Source: Ignavibacteriota bacterium (GTDB taxonomy: Bacteria > Bacteroidota > Ignavibacteria > Kapaibacteriales > UBA2268). Taken from it: a DNA stretch of 32,556 nucleotides. The stretch lies in the NCBI GenBank assembly GCA_024636855.1, contig JAGXGG010000085.1:1-32556 (forward strand). The letters run 5' to 3'. Made by a program: the position numbers and the translations under genes. The notes under the pieces were generated by a model that saw only the letters and a program-made list of their open reading frames with translations, was not told where the DNA came from and did no database searches. Of the stretch, positions 17,648 through 26,700 are shown piece after piece (the first letter of the stretch is position 1; each line of letters begins with the position of its first letter).

Positions 17648-18302
17648 TGTAATACTTATTGATATTTACAGAGCTAGCTCAACCATTGTTACTGCTTTCG
17701 GTAATGGCGTAAAAGAGATAATCCCTTGCGTCGAAATAGAACAAGTGTTGAATATAAAGAACAAAAATAGTGAAATTTTAGCTGCCTGTGAAAGAAATGG
17801 TGAAAAAATAATTGGCGCTGATTTAGATAATTCACCAATTTCATTTAATAATCACTCAATGAAAGATAAAATAATTGCTTTATCAACCACCAATTGTACC
17901 AAAGCAATAGACATAGCAAAAGACTCGATGGAAATTTTATTTGCAGCATTTTTAAATATAGATGCTGTTTGTAATTATATTACACGCAATTTTAATAAAA
18001 TAAATAGATGTATAATACTCTGTGCGGGTAATAATGATAAAGAAAGTGAAGAAGATAATCTATTTGCAACTGAATTGATTTTCAATTTGAAAAATAAGAT
18101 TGATTTAAACTTAGATGAGCGTAGTATTAGTTTATTATCATTACGAGACGACATAGATAAAACACTGCATAAGTTGATAAATAGTACACATGCAAAGAGA
18201 TTAATAAGCATAGATAAAAGAAAAGATATAGATTTCTCATTAATTTTTAATAAATTTGATTGCGTGCCTATATACGCAAATCGCAGCATAAAGATAAAAT
18301 AA
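17580..18302 (+). CDS. comB: ComB-family 2-phosphosulfolactate phosphatase
   Basis: This 240-residue protein matches the ComB family in length and motifs. These are LIDIYRASSTIVTAF (family VIDVLRATST), GVKEIIPC, LAACERNGEKIIGADLDNSP (family GERGG...GxDxGNSP), LSTTNCTKAI (family TTTNGT) and IILCAGN. ComB hydrolyses 2-phosphosulfolactate to sulfolactate in coenzyme M synthesis. Many bacteria without coenzyme M carry it, and its role there is unclear. The usual GERGG and TTNGT motifs each carry changes (ACERN, TTNCT), so activity is not certain. The ATG at 17580 shares CATG with the kdsA start on the opposite strand. ftsK begins 15 bases downstream. Confidence 0.85.
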   Translation: MATLDLFTVTNKYSGFEFKSTDTVILIDIYRASSTIVTAFGNGVKEIIPCVEIEQVLNIKNKNSEILAACERNGEKIIGADLDNSPISFNNHSMKDKIIALSTTNCTKAIDIAKDSMEILFAAFLNIDAVCNYITRNFNKINRCIILCAGNNDKESEEDNLFATELIFNLKNKIDLNLDERSISLLSLRDDIDKTLHKLINSTHAKRLISIDKRKDIDFSLIFNKFDCVPIYANRSIKIK

Positions 18303-18317
18303 TTTCGTGGGGAAAAA

Positions 18318-20909
18318 ATGGCAGCCTTCTTTAAAGGTAGCAAAAGCAAGTCAAAAGCTAAAGATGATAGCAATGGTTATACAAAACAGATACGCTTACT
18401 TTCTGTTCTACTGTTTATTGTTTCATTATTCTTGTTTATAGCACTTATATCGTATTCGTTCGAAGATGAATCTACCATCCAGATGGAATCATCTGCTCTT
18501 GTCGGTTTAGTAACCGGTGATGAAATTGCTCAAATCAAAGCAGAATCTGTTCAAAATTGGTTAGGCATAGTAGGTGCTTATATTTCATATTATATTTATA
18601 ATAAAACATTTGGTTTCATAGCTATTTTCATTCCGTTCATCTTATTCAGATGGGGATATGATCTACTTAAGCACGCCACTATTACAAAACCAAATTTGAG
18701 GGATACTTTATTCTATCTATTAGGAGCCTTAGTTTTTAGTGGTCTAATGGGGACTGTTTTCGCACTTGATTGGATTTCACCTTTCCCTAAAGAATGGGCT
18801 GGTTCTATTGGACTTTATTTAGCATTTATTATGACAAATTTATTAGGGTCTATTGGATCGTTCTTGATATTCTTAATTGGGTTAGCTACATTTATAATAT
18901 TCGGATTCAAACTTAATACCGAAAAACTTTATGAAGGTACCATCGCTTTATTCGATAGTACAAAAGATAAGATGTTAGATAAGACCGAATCTATCAAAGG
19001 TTCTGCAATCAATATAATTAACAAAGATAATAATAATGAAGAAGACGAAAATCCAACTAGTAATACAAAGAAAAAATCTAAATCTAAGAATGAAGCTCTT
19101 GAAATTGATGATCCTGAGTTTTTAAAATTATCTAATAAAGAAAAAGAAGAACTACTTATCAAAAAAGTAGCCGAAGCAGAAAACCCGACTGAAGAATACT
19201 ACACAAGAAAATCTGTAACTTTGACCAAAAATTCTAATATAGTTGAAGATAAAAAGAATGATATAGAAAAGAAAACGGATTCAGATTTAACATTGAATCT
19301 AAATCAAGATGATACAGATAATAGCACTGACGACAGTATTGCAGAGTTTACTAGAGCTTCTAATCCAGTCTCGATAAATGACCTAGACGATGAGCCAGAT
19401 AGCCCTATATGTACATATATACATGATGAAATAATAAACTTTGTTCCTCCGGGATTGGATTTATTAGAGCAAAACTATGACGTAATAGAAGTATCAGAAG
19501 CGGAATTGAAAATGAATGCCGAGATACTAAGAGAAAAGTTAGAAACATTCAACATAACAATAGAAAACCTTAGTGTAACACCTGGTCCTGTGGTAACGCA
19601 ATATGAATTCGTTCCAGCGGCAGGTATTAAAATTAGTAAAATCGAGAATCTATCTGATGATTTAGCGATGGCACTAAAAGCGAAAGGGATAAGAATAATA
19701 GCTCCTATACCAGGTAAAGGTACAGTAGGTATAGAAATACCAAATTCTAATCCGTCTATGGTTTCTTTTACTAGTGTAGTTAATACTAAGAAATACAGAG
19801 AATCAAATCAGTATTTGCCATTAGCATTGGGTAAAACTATAAGTGGTGAGGCATTCATCGCTGATTTGGCAAAAATGCCCCACCTTTTAATAGCAGGATC
19901 AACTGGATCAGGTAAATCAGTGGGTATCAATACTATTATAGCCTCTCTATTATACCAGAAAATGCCAGATGAATTGAAATTTGTAATTATTGACCCTAAG
20001 AAAGTTGAATTAACTCAATATTCGGCATTATCCAATCACTTCATGGCTTGTTCCCCTGATGTAAAGGATATAATAATAACTGATCCAGAAGATGCGGTAT
20101 CAGTGCTGAAATCCTTAGTATTAGAAATGGAAGAAAGATATACAATCCTTTCTAATGTGGGACAAAGAAATATTGTAGATTATAATGCAAAAGTGAAAGA
20201 AGGGAAATACGATGGCGATACTAATATGAAGCATAGACATATGCCTTACATCGTATGTGTTATAGATGAGTTAGCAGATTTGATGCTTACTGCTTCCAAA
20301 GAAATAGAAACACCAATAATCCGACTTGCTCAAATGGCAAGAGCTGTAGGAATTCATTTAATTCTAGCTACGCAAAGACCAAGTGTGAACGTAATAACAG
20401 GTATAATCAAAGCTAACTTTCCAGCAAGAATAGGTTACCTAGTTGCATCTAAAATTGACTCAAGAACAATCTTAGATATGAGTGGTTCCGAATCTCTATT
20501 AGGTAATGGTGATTTACTGTACTTATCACCTGGTACTCCGAAACCAATAAGAGTTCAAAACTCCTTTATCTCAACAGATGAAGTAGAAAGAATATGCGAT
20601 CATATACAGAATCAAAAAGGATATTCTATGCCTTATCAATTGCCAAGTACTATCTTAAAAAATAGACAAAGTGCAAATGATTATGATTCTTCTGACAGAG
20701 ACGATTTATTTGAAGAGGCTGGAAGGATGATAATAGATTCTCAGAATTGCTCAGTTTCTATGTTACAGAGAAAGCTAAAAGTTGGGTATGCTCGTGCTGG
20801 TAAAATAGTAGATGAATTAGAAAATGCTGGTGTAGTTGGTCCGCACAATGGCTCTAAACCTCGAGATGTTTATATGGAAAGTCTATCTGAATTTGATGCT
20901 ATTTTGTAA
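18318..20909 (+). CDS. ftsK: DNA translocase FtsK
   Basis: FtsK anchors at the division septum and pumps chromosome ends to allow dimer resolution and segregation. The 863-residue protein has four N-terminal membrane helices (about 25-215), then a charged, low-complexity linker rich in K, D, E and N (about 220-370). The motor follows with Walker A GSTGSGKS (527-534), DPKKVELTQY, Walker B CVIDELADLM, and HLILATQRPSVNVITG. The C-terminal winged-helix gamma domain that reads KOPS sequences spans about 795-860 (SMLQRKLKVGYARAGKIVDE). Length fits the FtsK/SpoIIIE family. A G-rich site (GTGGGG) precedes the ATG. It follows comB closely and recN follows after 31 bases. Confidence 0.97.
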   Translation: MAAFFKGSKSKSKAKDDSNGYTKQIRLLSVLLFIVSLFLFIALISYSFEDESTIQMESSALVGLVTGDEIAQIKAESVQNWLGIVGAYISYYIYNKTFGFIAIFIPFILFRWGYDLLKHATITKPNLRDTLFYLLGALVFSGLMGTVFALDWISPFPKEWAGSIGLYLAFIMTNLLGSIGSFLIFLIGLATFIIFGFKLNTEKLYEGTIALFDSTKDKMLDKTESIKGSAINIINKDNNNEEDENPTSNTKKKSKSKNEALEIDDPEFLKLSNKEKEELLIKKVAEAENPTEEYYTRKSVTLTKNSNIVEDKKNDIEKKTDSDLTLNLNQDDTDNSTDDSIAEFTRASNPVSINDLDDEPDSPICTYIHDEIINFVPPGLDLLEQNYDVIEVSEAELKMNAEILREKLETFNITIENLSVTPGPVVTQYEFVPAAGIKISKIENLSDDLAMALKAKGIRIIAPIPGKGTVGIEIPNSNPSMVSFTSVVNTKKYRESNQYLPLALGKTISGEAFIADLAKMPHLLIAGSTGSGKSVGINTIIASLLYQKMPDELKFVIIDPKKVELTQYSALSNHFMACSPDVKDIIITDPEDAVSVLKSLVLEMEERYTILSNVGQRNIVDYNAKVKEGKYDGDTNMKHRHMPYIVCVIDELADLMLTASKEIETPIIRLAQMARAVGIHLILATQRPSVNVITGIIKANFPARIGYLVASKIDSRTILDMSGSESLLGNGDLLYLSPGTPKPIRVQNSFISTDEVERICDHIQNQKGYSMPYQLPSTILKNRQSANDYDSSDRDDLFEEAGRMIIDSQNCSVSMLQRKLKVGYARAGKIVDELENAGVVGPHNGSKPRDVYMESLSEFDAIL

Positions 20910-20940
20910 AGAATTTAAAGTTTATTCTTAAATTTAGTTT

Positions 20941-22632
20941 ATGCTAAAATCATTACACATAAAAAACTTTGCCATTATAGTAGAACAAGTAGTCGAGTTT
21001 GACAGTGGTCTCAATATTATAATTGGTGAGACAGGTGCTGGTAAATCTATAATACTTGATGCTATCGGTATCTTGCTAGGTAAACGAGCATCGCAAGATA
21101 TGATTCGTAAAGGTGAAGAAAAAAGCATTATAGAGGGTACATTTTATGATGAAAGCTTGACTTTCAAAGTCGAAGATGAAGTTTTTACAAAAGAATTTAT
21201 CATCCGAAAAGAGATAAAATCTAATGGATCATCCAGATTATTTCTAAATGATACCCCAATTCAGATTAATGACATAAAAGCTATAGCTCCAAAACTAGCT
21301 AATTATCACTCCCAAGATGAAAGTATTGTACTTCGTGATGACGAAAGTCATATTGACTTTTATGACGACTTTATAATTTTTAATGGATTGATTGAAGATT
21401 ATAAAGATAAAAAATCAGCTCTAATAAGTGAATACAATAAACTTCGAAAAATGATTAGAGACCGTGATGAATCCATTCAAAAAAAGGATTTTCTTGAATA
21501 TCAACTCAATGAGATAAATAAGATAAATCCAAAAGAGGGAGAATTAGCTGAGATAAATGAGAAGTTACAACTAATAGAAAACTCTGAAGAAATACTCGAA
21601 TCATCACAGGAATTGACAGAATTAACAAATGGTTCAGATGATGCTATCTATAGTAAATTAAGAAGAGTTATAAAGCTGTTAGAAGATCTAGGCAGATTCA
21701 ATAATGATTTTACTACATACCTGGAAGAACTTAATAGCTCTTTAGTATCCATTAATGAATTAGGTAATGTGGTTGCAGATTTTAGCTCGGGTATAAGTTA
21801 TAATCCAATAGAAACTGAAAATATAAGAAAACGAAGTGTTGAATTAAGAAATTTAGAGAAGAAATACGGTACTATAGAAGAGATTCTCGAAAAGAAAGAA
21901 AAAATGGAAGAAGAGCTTTCGCTAATAGGTGATTATGACTATATAATTGATAAGCAGAGATTCTTAATTGAAGATTTGGAAAAAGAAATAGGTCATGTAG
22001 CTAAAAAAATATCAATCATTAGAAAAAAGAATACTCCCCAATTCTGTGCTAATCTTATAGATTCTTTAAATAACATGGGAATACCTAATGCTGGATTTGA
22101 GGTACAAGTAGTAAACATTGCTACAGAAAGCAATGAACCTACTGCGAGGATAAATGACAAGAAATACAAGCTATTCGACAAAGGAGTCGATAGTATAGTC
22201 TTTCTATCAGCTATGAACAAAGGAGAGGGGTTAAAACGCCTATCTGAGTTTGCCTCTGGTGGTGAATTATCAAGAATTCTACTTTCCCTAAAAGGCAATA
22301 AGATAAACACAGATATAAGTCCAGTTCTAATACTTGACGAAATTGACACAGGTATTTCAGGAAGAGTATCACAGTTAGTTGGTCAACAGATGAGAAGAAT
22401 ATCTGAGAAAACTCAGATAATAGCAATTACACATTCCCCTCAGATAGCAGCAGCAGGCGATACGAATTTTGTTGTTCGTAAAGAGATAGTGGGCGAAAGA
22501 ACTATCTCTAAGATAAATAAACTAAACGAAAACGAAAAAACTATCGAAATAGCCAAACTCATAAGTGGAACTGATACCACATCTAATAGTTTAGAAAGTG
22601 CTAAAGAATTAATAAATTCTAGCTTTTATTGA
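20941..22632 (+). CDS. recN: DNA repair protein RecN
   Basis: RecN is an SMC-like ATPase recruited to double-strand breaks. The 563-residue protein has the N-terminal ATPase half with Walker A GETGAGKS (29-36). Two long coiled-coil arms follow (about 150-235 and 285-365) around a short hinge. The C-terminal half carries the ABC signature SGGELSRILL (439 onward), Walker B LILDEIDTGISG and the His switch ITHSPQIAA. Length agrees with the usual 550-570. It lies 31 bases downstream of ftsK on the same strand. Its last seven bases overlap the 3' end of the opposing Wzz-like gene. No recognisable ribosome site precedes the ATG. Confidence 0.97.
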   Translation: MLKSLHIKNFAIIVEQVVEFDSGLNIIIGETGAGKSIILDAIGILLGKRASQDMIRKGEEKSIIEGTFYDESLTFKVEDEVFTKEFIIRKEIKSNGSSRLFLNDTPIQINDIKAIAPKLANYHSQDESIVLRDDESHIDFYDDFIIFNGLIEDYKDKKSALISEYNKLRKMIRDRDESIQKKDFLEYQLNEINKINPKEGELAEINEKLQLIENSEEILESSQELTELTNGSDDAIYSKLRRVIKLLEDLGRFNNDFTTYLEELNSSLVSINELGNVVADFSSGISYNPIETENIRKRSVELRNLEKKYGTIEEILEKKEKMEEELSLIGDYDYIIDKQRFLIEDLEKEIGHVAKKISIIRKKNTPQFCANLIDSLNNMGIPNAGFEVQVVNIATESNEPTARINDKKYKLFDKGVDSIVFLSAMNKGEGLKRLSEFASGGELSRILLSLKGNKINTDISPVLILDEIDTGISGRVSQLVGQQMRRISEKTQIIAITHSPQIAAAGDTNFVVRKEIVGERTISKINKLNENEKTIEIAKLISGTDTTSNSLESAKELINSSFY

Positions 22633-23780
22633 GCTATTTCTTTTCTAATATCAAGATAAGATAAAACTAAGAACAGAAGTAAAACTACTAAAGTAGATAT
22701 AAATAATGATATGAATAATATCTTACCTCTAGTCGGTGAATACTTGTTCCTTGGTTGTATGGCAGTATCTAGCACTTGTACGACAGGAATATCTTTTTCT
22801 TCTTGAATGGCTTCTTGGTGTTTTTGAGTTTCCAAATATGTAAGTACATTCATTAGAATTGTCTTGTCTCTAAATAACTCCAAATATTTTCTAGTCAAAT
22901 TCGGTACTTTATTTAAAGAAATAGAAAATTCATCATTATTTCCAGCTTGAAGTTCATTTGATTGTCTTTGAAGAAAATCAACTTGACTTTGTAGTGCAGT
23001 AATTTGAGGTGAATTTTCAGCGTACTGTATTTTTGCAAGATTCAATTTTGTTTTAGTTTCCGTTAATAGCGAGTTTAACTCTATAACTTGAGAAACTATT
23101 GCAGTAGTTTGCTCTTCTAGAGCAAGCACTTTATTAGTACTTTGGAAAGTTTCTAATTCAGTTGAAACTGAATCCAATTGGATTTTATATTTTCTAATTT
23201 CGTTTTCAACATATATTCTTGAATTCTTAGCAGTAGAACTATTTTTCTCTACAAGAACTTCATTAAGTGCATCAATAGCCACATTGGTAAGTTTATATGA
23301 TAGCTCTGCTGCAGCTAACTTTTCTTTATCATTAGGTAAATAGCCAGTAGCAATAAATCCACTTAACATAATAATACCGGATTTTTCTACTTCAACTTCG
23401 AATAGTGAAGGAATAAACCCAATAACATCTTGCTTTTCGTTTTCCTTGAATAATATATTATCCTTTAGCTCTAATTTATCATAAATTTTCTCAGCAACGG
23501 AGCGACTCGAAAGAATAGATTTCATCAACTTCGACCTACTATCTACTTGTCCACCACCACTTAGGTCTATCATACCACTAACGTTTTGCAAAAATGAGTT
23601 TAAACTACCACCAGATGCCTTTTCTGGAGGCATAATAGATGAGTTAGCCATATATGTATACGGCATAATCAATGTATAACCCATAACTAAAGCAACGATT
23701 GAAAAAATCGAAATGACAATTTTTACTTTACTCTTTTTTAGTCTATCAAGTATATTTTCAAAAGAAATAGAATCTTGCAT
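22626..23780 (-). CDS. Wzz/GNVR chain-length determinant protein (polysaccharide co-polymerase)
   Basis: This 384-residue inner-membrane protein sets chain length in Wzy-dependent polysaccharide synthesis or acts with the exporter. It has the expected plan of an N-terminal helix at about 18-38 (VKIVISIFSIVALVMGY), a long periplasmic part with coiled coils (about 185-275) and a C-terminal helix at about 355-375. That helix is preceded by the Pro-rich segment VLDTAIQPRNKYSPTRGK typical of the family. No cytosolic tyrosine-kinase domain is present. Its ATG overlaps the TAA of the exporter gene by one base (TAATG), so the two are coupled. It ends seven bases inside the convergent recN gene. Confidence 0.9.
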   Translation of the reverse strand: MQDSISFENILDRLKKSKVKIVISIFSIVALVMGYTLIMPYTYMANSSIMPPEKASGGSLNSFLQNVSGMIDLSGGGQVDSRSKLMKSILSSRSVAEKIYDKLELKDNILFKENEKQDVIGFIPSLFEVEVEKSGIIMLSGFIATGYLPNDKEKLAAAELSYKLTNVAIDALNEVLVEKNSSTAKNSRIYVENEIRKYKIQLDSVSTELETFQSTNKVLALEEQTTAIVSQVIELNSLLTETKTKLNLAKIQYAENSPQITALQSQVDFLQRQSNELQAGNNDEFSISLNKVPNLTRKYLELFRDKTILMNVLTYLETQKHQEAIQEEKDIPVVQVLDTAIQPRNKYSPTRGKILFISLFISTLVVLLLFLVLSYLDIRKEIAQ

Positions 23781-24439
23781 TATTTTAATCTCACTAATGT
23801 TATGATAACCCCTACTACTGTTACTAACTGTGTAGCAATAGTAAGTGCAGTAGTAAATATCTCAAAGAATGTCACTTCTTCTTCTGGTGGGACTAATATA
23901 GTATCACCTGGTTCTAATACATAATTGTAATCTTCAGCAAGGAATTGCTCACCTTTTGATTTAGTTACAAATGTCTCATCAATGTCGGCTCTATAACCAA
24001 ACCCACCTGCTAATGCAACGTAATCTAAATAATCGAAATCTTCATTATACTGTACATTACCTGGACTATTAACCCTACCTTGTATATTAATGAAATCAAT
24101 TGTTTCTGGGACTAATATTGAATCTTTATTTTGTAATAATATATTATCAACGCTTGAAGTGTCTTCTACGGCTTTCTTGAAATTTACTGCCATCAATCCT
24201 TTTTTCTCAGAAATTCTAGCGGCAAAGTATTTCAATTCACTTTTGGTCATCTCTGATCTATCAATTGTTTTCAGACGCTCTAACTCAGCATCTGTTCTTT
24301 CCATTTCTTTTTGTCTGATAAGTACAGAGGCTGACTCATATGCATTATCATCGAATCCACCAGCCCTTGCTATTATATCACTGATTCTAGTTTTACCTAA
24401 TTCGATAGTATATTTACCAGGGTACTTTACTTCTCCCAA
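23780..24439 (-). CDS. C-terminal part of SLBB/Wza-like polysaccharide exporter, separated by an in-frame TAG
   Basis: This stretch of 219 residues starts with a TTG codon at 24439 and is in the same frame as the upstream exporter half. From the TAG at 24487-24485 the frame is open without a break through IKKKENWRTPSYVKVLG into this segment. It contains the last two SLBB-type domains (VKVLGEVKYPGKYTIE...DIIARAGGF and INIQGRVNSPGNVQY...VALAGGF). The DTILVPP segment and a C-terminal hydrophobic helix (TTALTIATQLVTVVGVIITLV) follow. It probably represents the 3' part of one gene (23780-25414, 544 codons). Separate translation from TTG is possible but would give a protein without signal peptide. 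Confidence 0.8.
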   Translation of the reverse strand: MGEVKYPGKYTIELGKTRISDIIARAGGFDDNAYESASVLIRQKEMERTDAELERLKTIDRSEMTKSELKYFAARISEKKGLMAVNFKKAVEDTSSVDNILLQNKDSILVPETIDFINIQGRVNSPGNVQYNEDFDYLDYVALAGGFGYRADIDETFVTKSKGEQFLAEDYNYVLEPGDTILVPPEEEVTFFEIFTTALTIATQLVTVVGVIITLVRLK

Positions 24440-24484
24440 TACTTTTACGTAACTAGGTGTTCTCCAATTTTCTTTTTTCTTGAT

Positions 24485-25414
24485 CTATACTCTATCACCT
24501 GGTTGTAAATCCATATCATTTGGTAATGAGGAAGAATTATACAGGCTTTCTCTCCAATTAGTCAGATCCAAATATATTTTATCTACACTAACTCCATCAT
24601 TCTCTAAACGACTTATTTCTACGCTAGATAAGTCAGATGAAGATAAAAACCCTTGTGACATTTTAATTAAAGTAGAAAGACTATCTCCTTCTATGTACTC
24701 AACTTCTATTTTCTTGGGTACTTCACCATTTATTTCTATTGTTGATTTGTTGTTAAATGGAGGTACTATAATCTGATCTCCACCAGTTACATAAGGATTG
24801 ACAGATTTATCACCAATATTAAAAAACTTAATCAAATCAACTTTGATTATTGAGTCTTTACGAATTAATCTAATATTACGTAGTGAAGATTTTCTATCGA
24901 ATCCACCTACTTTATTAATTACTTCATTAACTCTTTCTGTAGATGTAGCCGCTACTGTAGCTTGGGTAAACGTTTGGCCAGAAACTGTTACTTTAAACTT
25001 TCTTATGTTAGAAAGTATAACACTTATTTCTTTAGAATTATAAACGTTTCTAGCTTTTGTCTCAATTAGCTCATACGATTCTTCGAGTGTTTTTCCTTTT
25101 AAATCTATTACACCAACATTCCTAATTAGCAATCTACCATCTGGTGATATTGTAGCTTTTACTTGCTCACTTCTTGAAGATACAATATTAATTATAAATT
25201 CATCACCTGGACCAACTATATATTCTTTAGGGTCTATTGCCCCATCAAGAAGTCCTCCAGTCATACTTGAGTTTTCAAGTAGCTGCTTTACTTTTGATGT
25301 GTCTTGAGCTGATTCCGTTCCGCCTGTTACTACTTCTTCGTCGAATTGAGCATTTAGCAGAGTAAGGTTAAAGAAAAGAATAAATAAGAATGAGAATATT
25401 TTTTTATACTTCAT
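24485..25414 (-). CDS. N-terminal part of SLBB/Wza-like polysaccharide exporter, ended by in-frame TAG
   Basis: This segment has 309 residues with a signal peptide (MKYKKIFSFLFILFFNLTLLNA). The Poly_export domain follows (YIVGPGDEFIINI... about 65-150), then the first SLBB domains (VTVSGQTF...INKVGGF and IEINGEVPKKIEVEY...IKMSQGF). It breaks off after LQPGDRV at a TAG (24487-24485), exactly where family members continue with a strand such as VYIP. Exporters of this type form the periplasmic and outer-membrane channel for exopolysaccharide or capsule. The downstream remainder continues in the same frame. TAG ends other genes here (recG and the ArsC-like gene), so general recoding is unlikely. 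Confidence 0.85.
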   Translation of the reverse strand: MKYKKIFSFLFILFFNLTLLNAQFDEEVVTGGTESAQDTSKVKQLLENSSMTGGLLDGAIDPKEYIVGPGDEFIINIVSSRSEQVKATISPDGRLLIRNVGVIDLKGKTLEESYELIETKARNVYNSKEISVILSNIRKFKVTVSGQTFTQATVAATSTERVNEVINKVGGFDRKSSLRNIRLIRKDSIIKVDLIKFFNIGDKSVNPYVTGGDQIIVPPFNNKSTIEINGEVPKKIEVEYIEGDSLSTLIKMSQGFLSSSDLSSVEISRLENDGVSVDKIYLDLTNWRESLYNSSSLPNDMDLQPGDRV

Positions 25415-25793
25415 TTATTTCATTTTGTTAATAAAAGAATTAGTTTTTATAATTTACATTTAAACAAACCTGTCTGTATTATAACGACTTAGGTCATACG
25501 AGTTACAAATAAGTTACAAAAGTTATATTATAGGATGTTTTTAACGTTTGTAATAGATGTCTTTTATAATAATTCCAATTTAATGAATCATTAGTAATAA
25601 TAAAACAAAATGATTCGATAGGTTTCATCTAATTATGGAGAATTATATCACGTTCTATATACAACTGATGTCTGTATTATATAGAACTGCATTTTGACAT
25701 ATTAGTTTAATATCTAACAAATATTGCATATTACAAACACTAGCCAATACGAACGAGTATGGTTATCCGAAAGTTTCATTTAAAAAATGTATC
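25415..25793. other. 379-base intergenic region with inverted and direct repeats
   Basis: No gene is visible. It carries the upstream region of the minus-strand export operon. Two structures stand out. One is a perfect 10-base inverted repeat, GTTCTATATA (25652-25661) and TATATAGAAC (25678-25687), spaced by 16 bases. The other is a 13-base direct repeat TGTCTGTATTATA at 25471-25483 and 25669-25681, the second copy running into the right arm of the inverted repeat. Either could be an operator; I cannot assign a factor. Confidence 0.5.
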
Positions 25794-26147
25794 TCAATCT
25801 GAAGTAGAGTTGCTTTCCTTATCATCAGGATTATCGTACCAATTCATCATTTCCATGAATTCGTTATCTATTTCTTCTATTCTCTCTACGGTTCTTTCTA
25901 TTTCTATAATACGAGAAGCAACATACGTACTCTCTTTATAAGATTTGGGACAAGTACATTTTAGTTCAGATTGCTCTCTAACTAGTTCACGTCTTTTGGT
26001 TCTAATGAATTCAAGGAATGCTTCTACTTCTTCGAATAATCTTTCATCGGCACGTTGTATAATAGAGTATCTGATAACATCTTTCAGTAATAATTGGTAT
26101 TCCTGCTCTAGTATACATCTGAAAGATTGGGTTGTAGTATATAGCAT
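25794..26147 (-). CDS. Hypothetical coiled-coil protein
   Basis: This 117-residue protein matches no family I know. It is rich in Glu, Arg and Ile, with a helical middle (LFEEVEAFLEFIRTKRREL) and a second helix (ASRIIEIERTVERIEEID) likely to form a coiled coil. It has an acidic, disordered tail (DNPDDKESNSTSD). A CTC motif at about 64-66 (LKCTCPKSY) is the only Cys pair. There is no signal peptide or membrane segment, so it is predicted cytosolic. It lies 35 bases downstream of another orphan gene on the same strand and probably shares its transcript. The plus-strand frame across the region is shorter and less protein-like. Confidence 0.5.
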   Translation of the reverse strand: MLYTTTQSFRCILEQEYQLLLKDVIRYSIIQRADERLFEEVEAFLEFIRTKRRELVREQSELKCTCPKSYKESTYVASRIIEIERTVERIEEIDNEFMEMMNWYDNPDDKESNSTSD

Positions 26148-26182
26148 ATAAAGTGTTTAGTGATATACTATATATCCAATTA

Positions 26183-26512
26183 CTAATGCTTGCATAATCT
26201 AATCAGGTCATATAACTTTTTTAGCTCTAAATATGAATCAATTATTTTAAAATCATCAGACAGTCCTTTCTGTAAAATACCAGCTTCTATTAAAAAACCA
26301 GCCGTATCTTCCCAAAAGATGTTTATAGTAGGTGATAATTTAAAAGGAGATAATTTTAGTTGCTTATATCCATAGAGCGTATCAGATACTACGAAATAAA
26401 GGCAGCCATCTATTTTGTGATCGTAGAATATTAGGTCAGAATGGACTAATTTAATTAGTTTTTTTTCTACAGATTCTCTTCCTGGACTTCTCAATAGTGT
26501 AATATTTGCCAT
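26183..26512 (-). CDS. Hypothetical protein
   Basis: This 109-residue protein matches no family I recognise. It opens MANITLLRSPGRESVEKKL and has a mixed alpha/beta composition with no signal peptide or membrane helix. The middle part (GCLYFVVSDTLYGYKQLKL) suggests beta strands and the C-terminal third suggests helices (DDFKIIDSYLELKKLYDLIRL). It faces the protease gene divergently across 188 bases and is followed on the same strand by the coiled-coil protein. The pair sits at the edge of the accessory region, so a role there is possible, but nothing in the sequence proves it. Confidence 0.5.
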   Translation of the reverse strand: MANITLLRSPGRESVEKKLIKLVHSDLIFYDHKIDGCLYFVVSDTLYGYKQLKLSPFKLSPTINIFWEDTAGFLIEAGILQKGLSDDFKIIDSYLELKKLYDLIRLCKH

Positions 26513-26700
26513 TTTTGTAAATTATGTGAGTTCGTACTCAGCTATTATACGGGATAATTTGGATTCTAGCAAGGGTGAATGGGTGGAATGGGTATTTTTT
26601 TTAGATGATGCCGTTTACTGTCAGTACATTTTTATTATAAAATAACGCCTGTATAGAAACGTATGCATAACACGAATTTCTTAATCAACAAATAAAAAAG

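Noticed and set aside
17975-18373. Minus-strand frame of 132 codons over comB
   Set aside because: comB on the plus strand has clear family motifs in this stretch, and the antisense frame has only a Leu/Ser-rich composition.
22619-22645. Small hairpin TAGCT/AGCTA with a T-rich tract after recN
   Set aside because: The stem is only five base pairs with three A-T pairs, too weak to call as a terminator in AT-rich DNA.
24440-24484. Frameshift in the A-rich tract of the exporter gene
   Set aside because: Both halves are already in the same frame, so no shift is needed; a single nonsense codon explains the break.
24485-24487. UAG reassigned to an amino acid in this organism
   Set aside because: recG and the ArsC-like gene both end in TAG where their families end, so TAG works as a stop here. 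A local mutation, sequencing error or special suppression is more likely.
25945-26151. Plus-strand frame of 68 codons opposite the coiled-coil protein
   Set aside because: It is shorter and Ser/Asn-rich without structure. The minus frame is longer, has amphipathic helices and follows another minus-strand gene.
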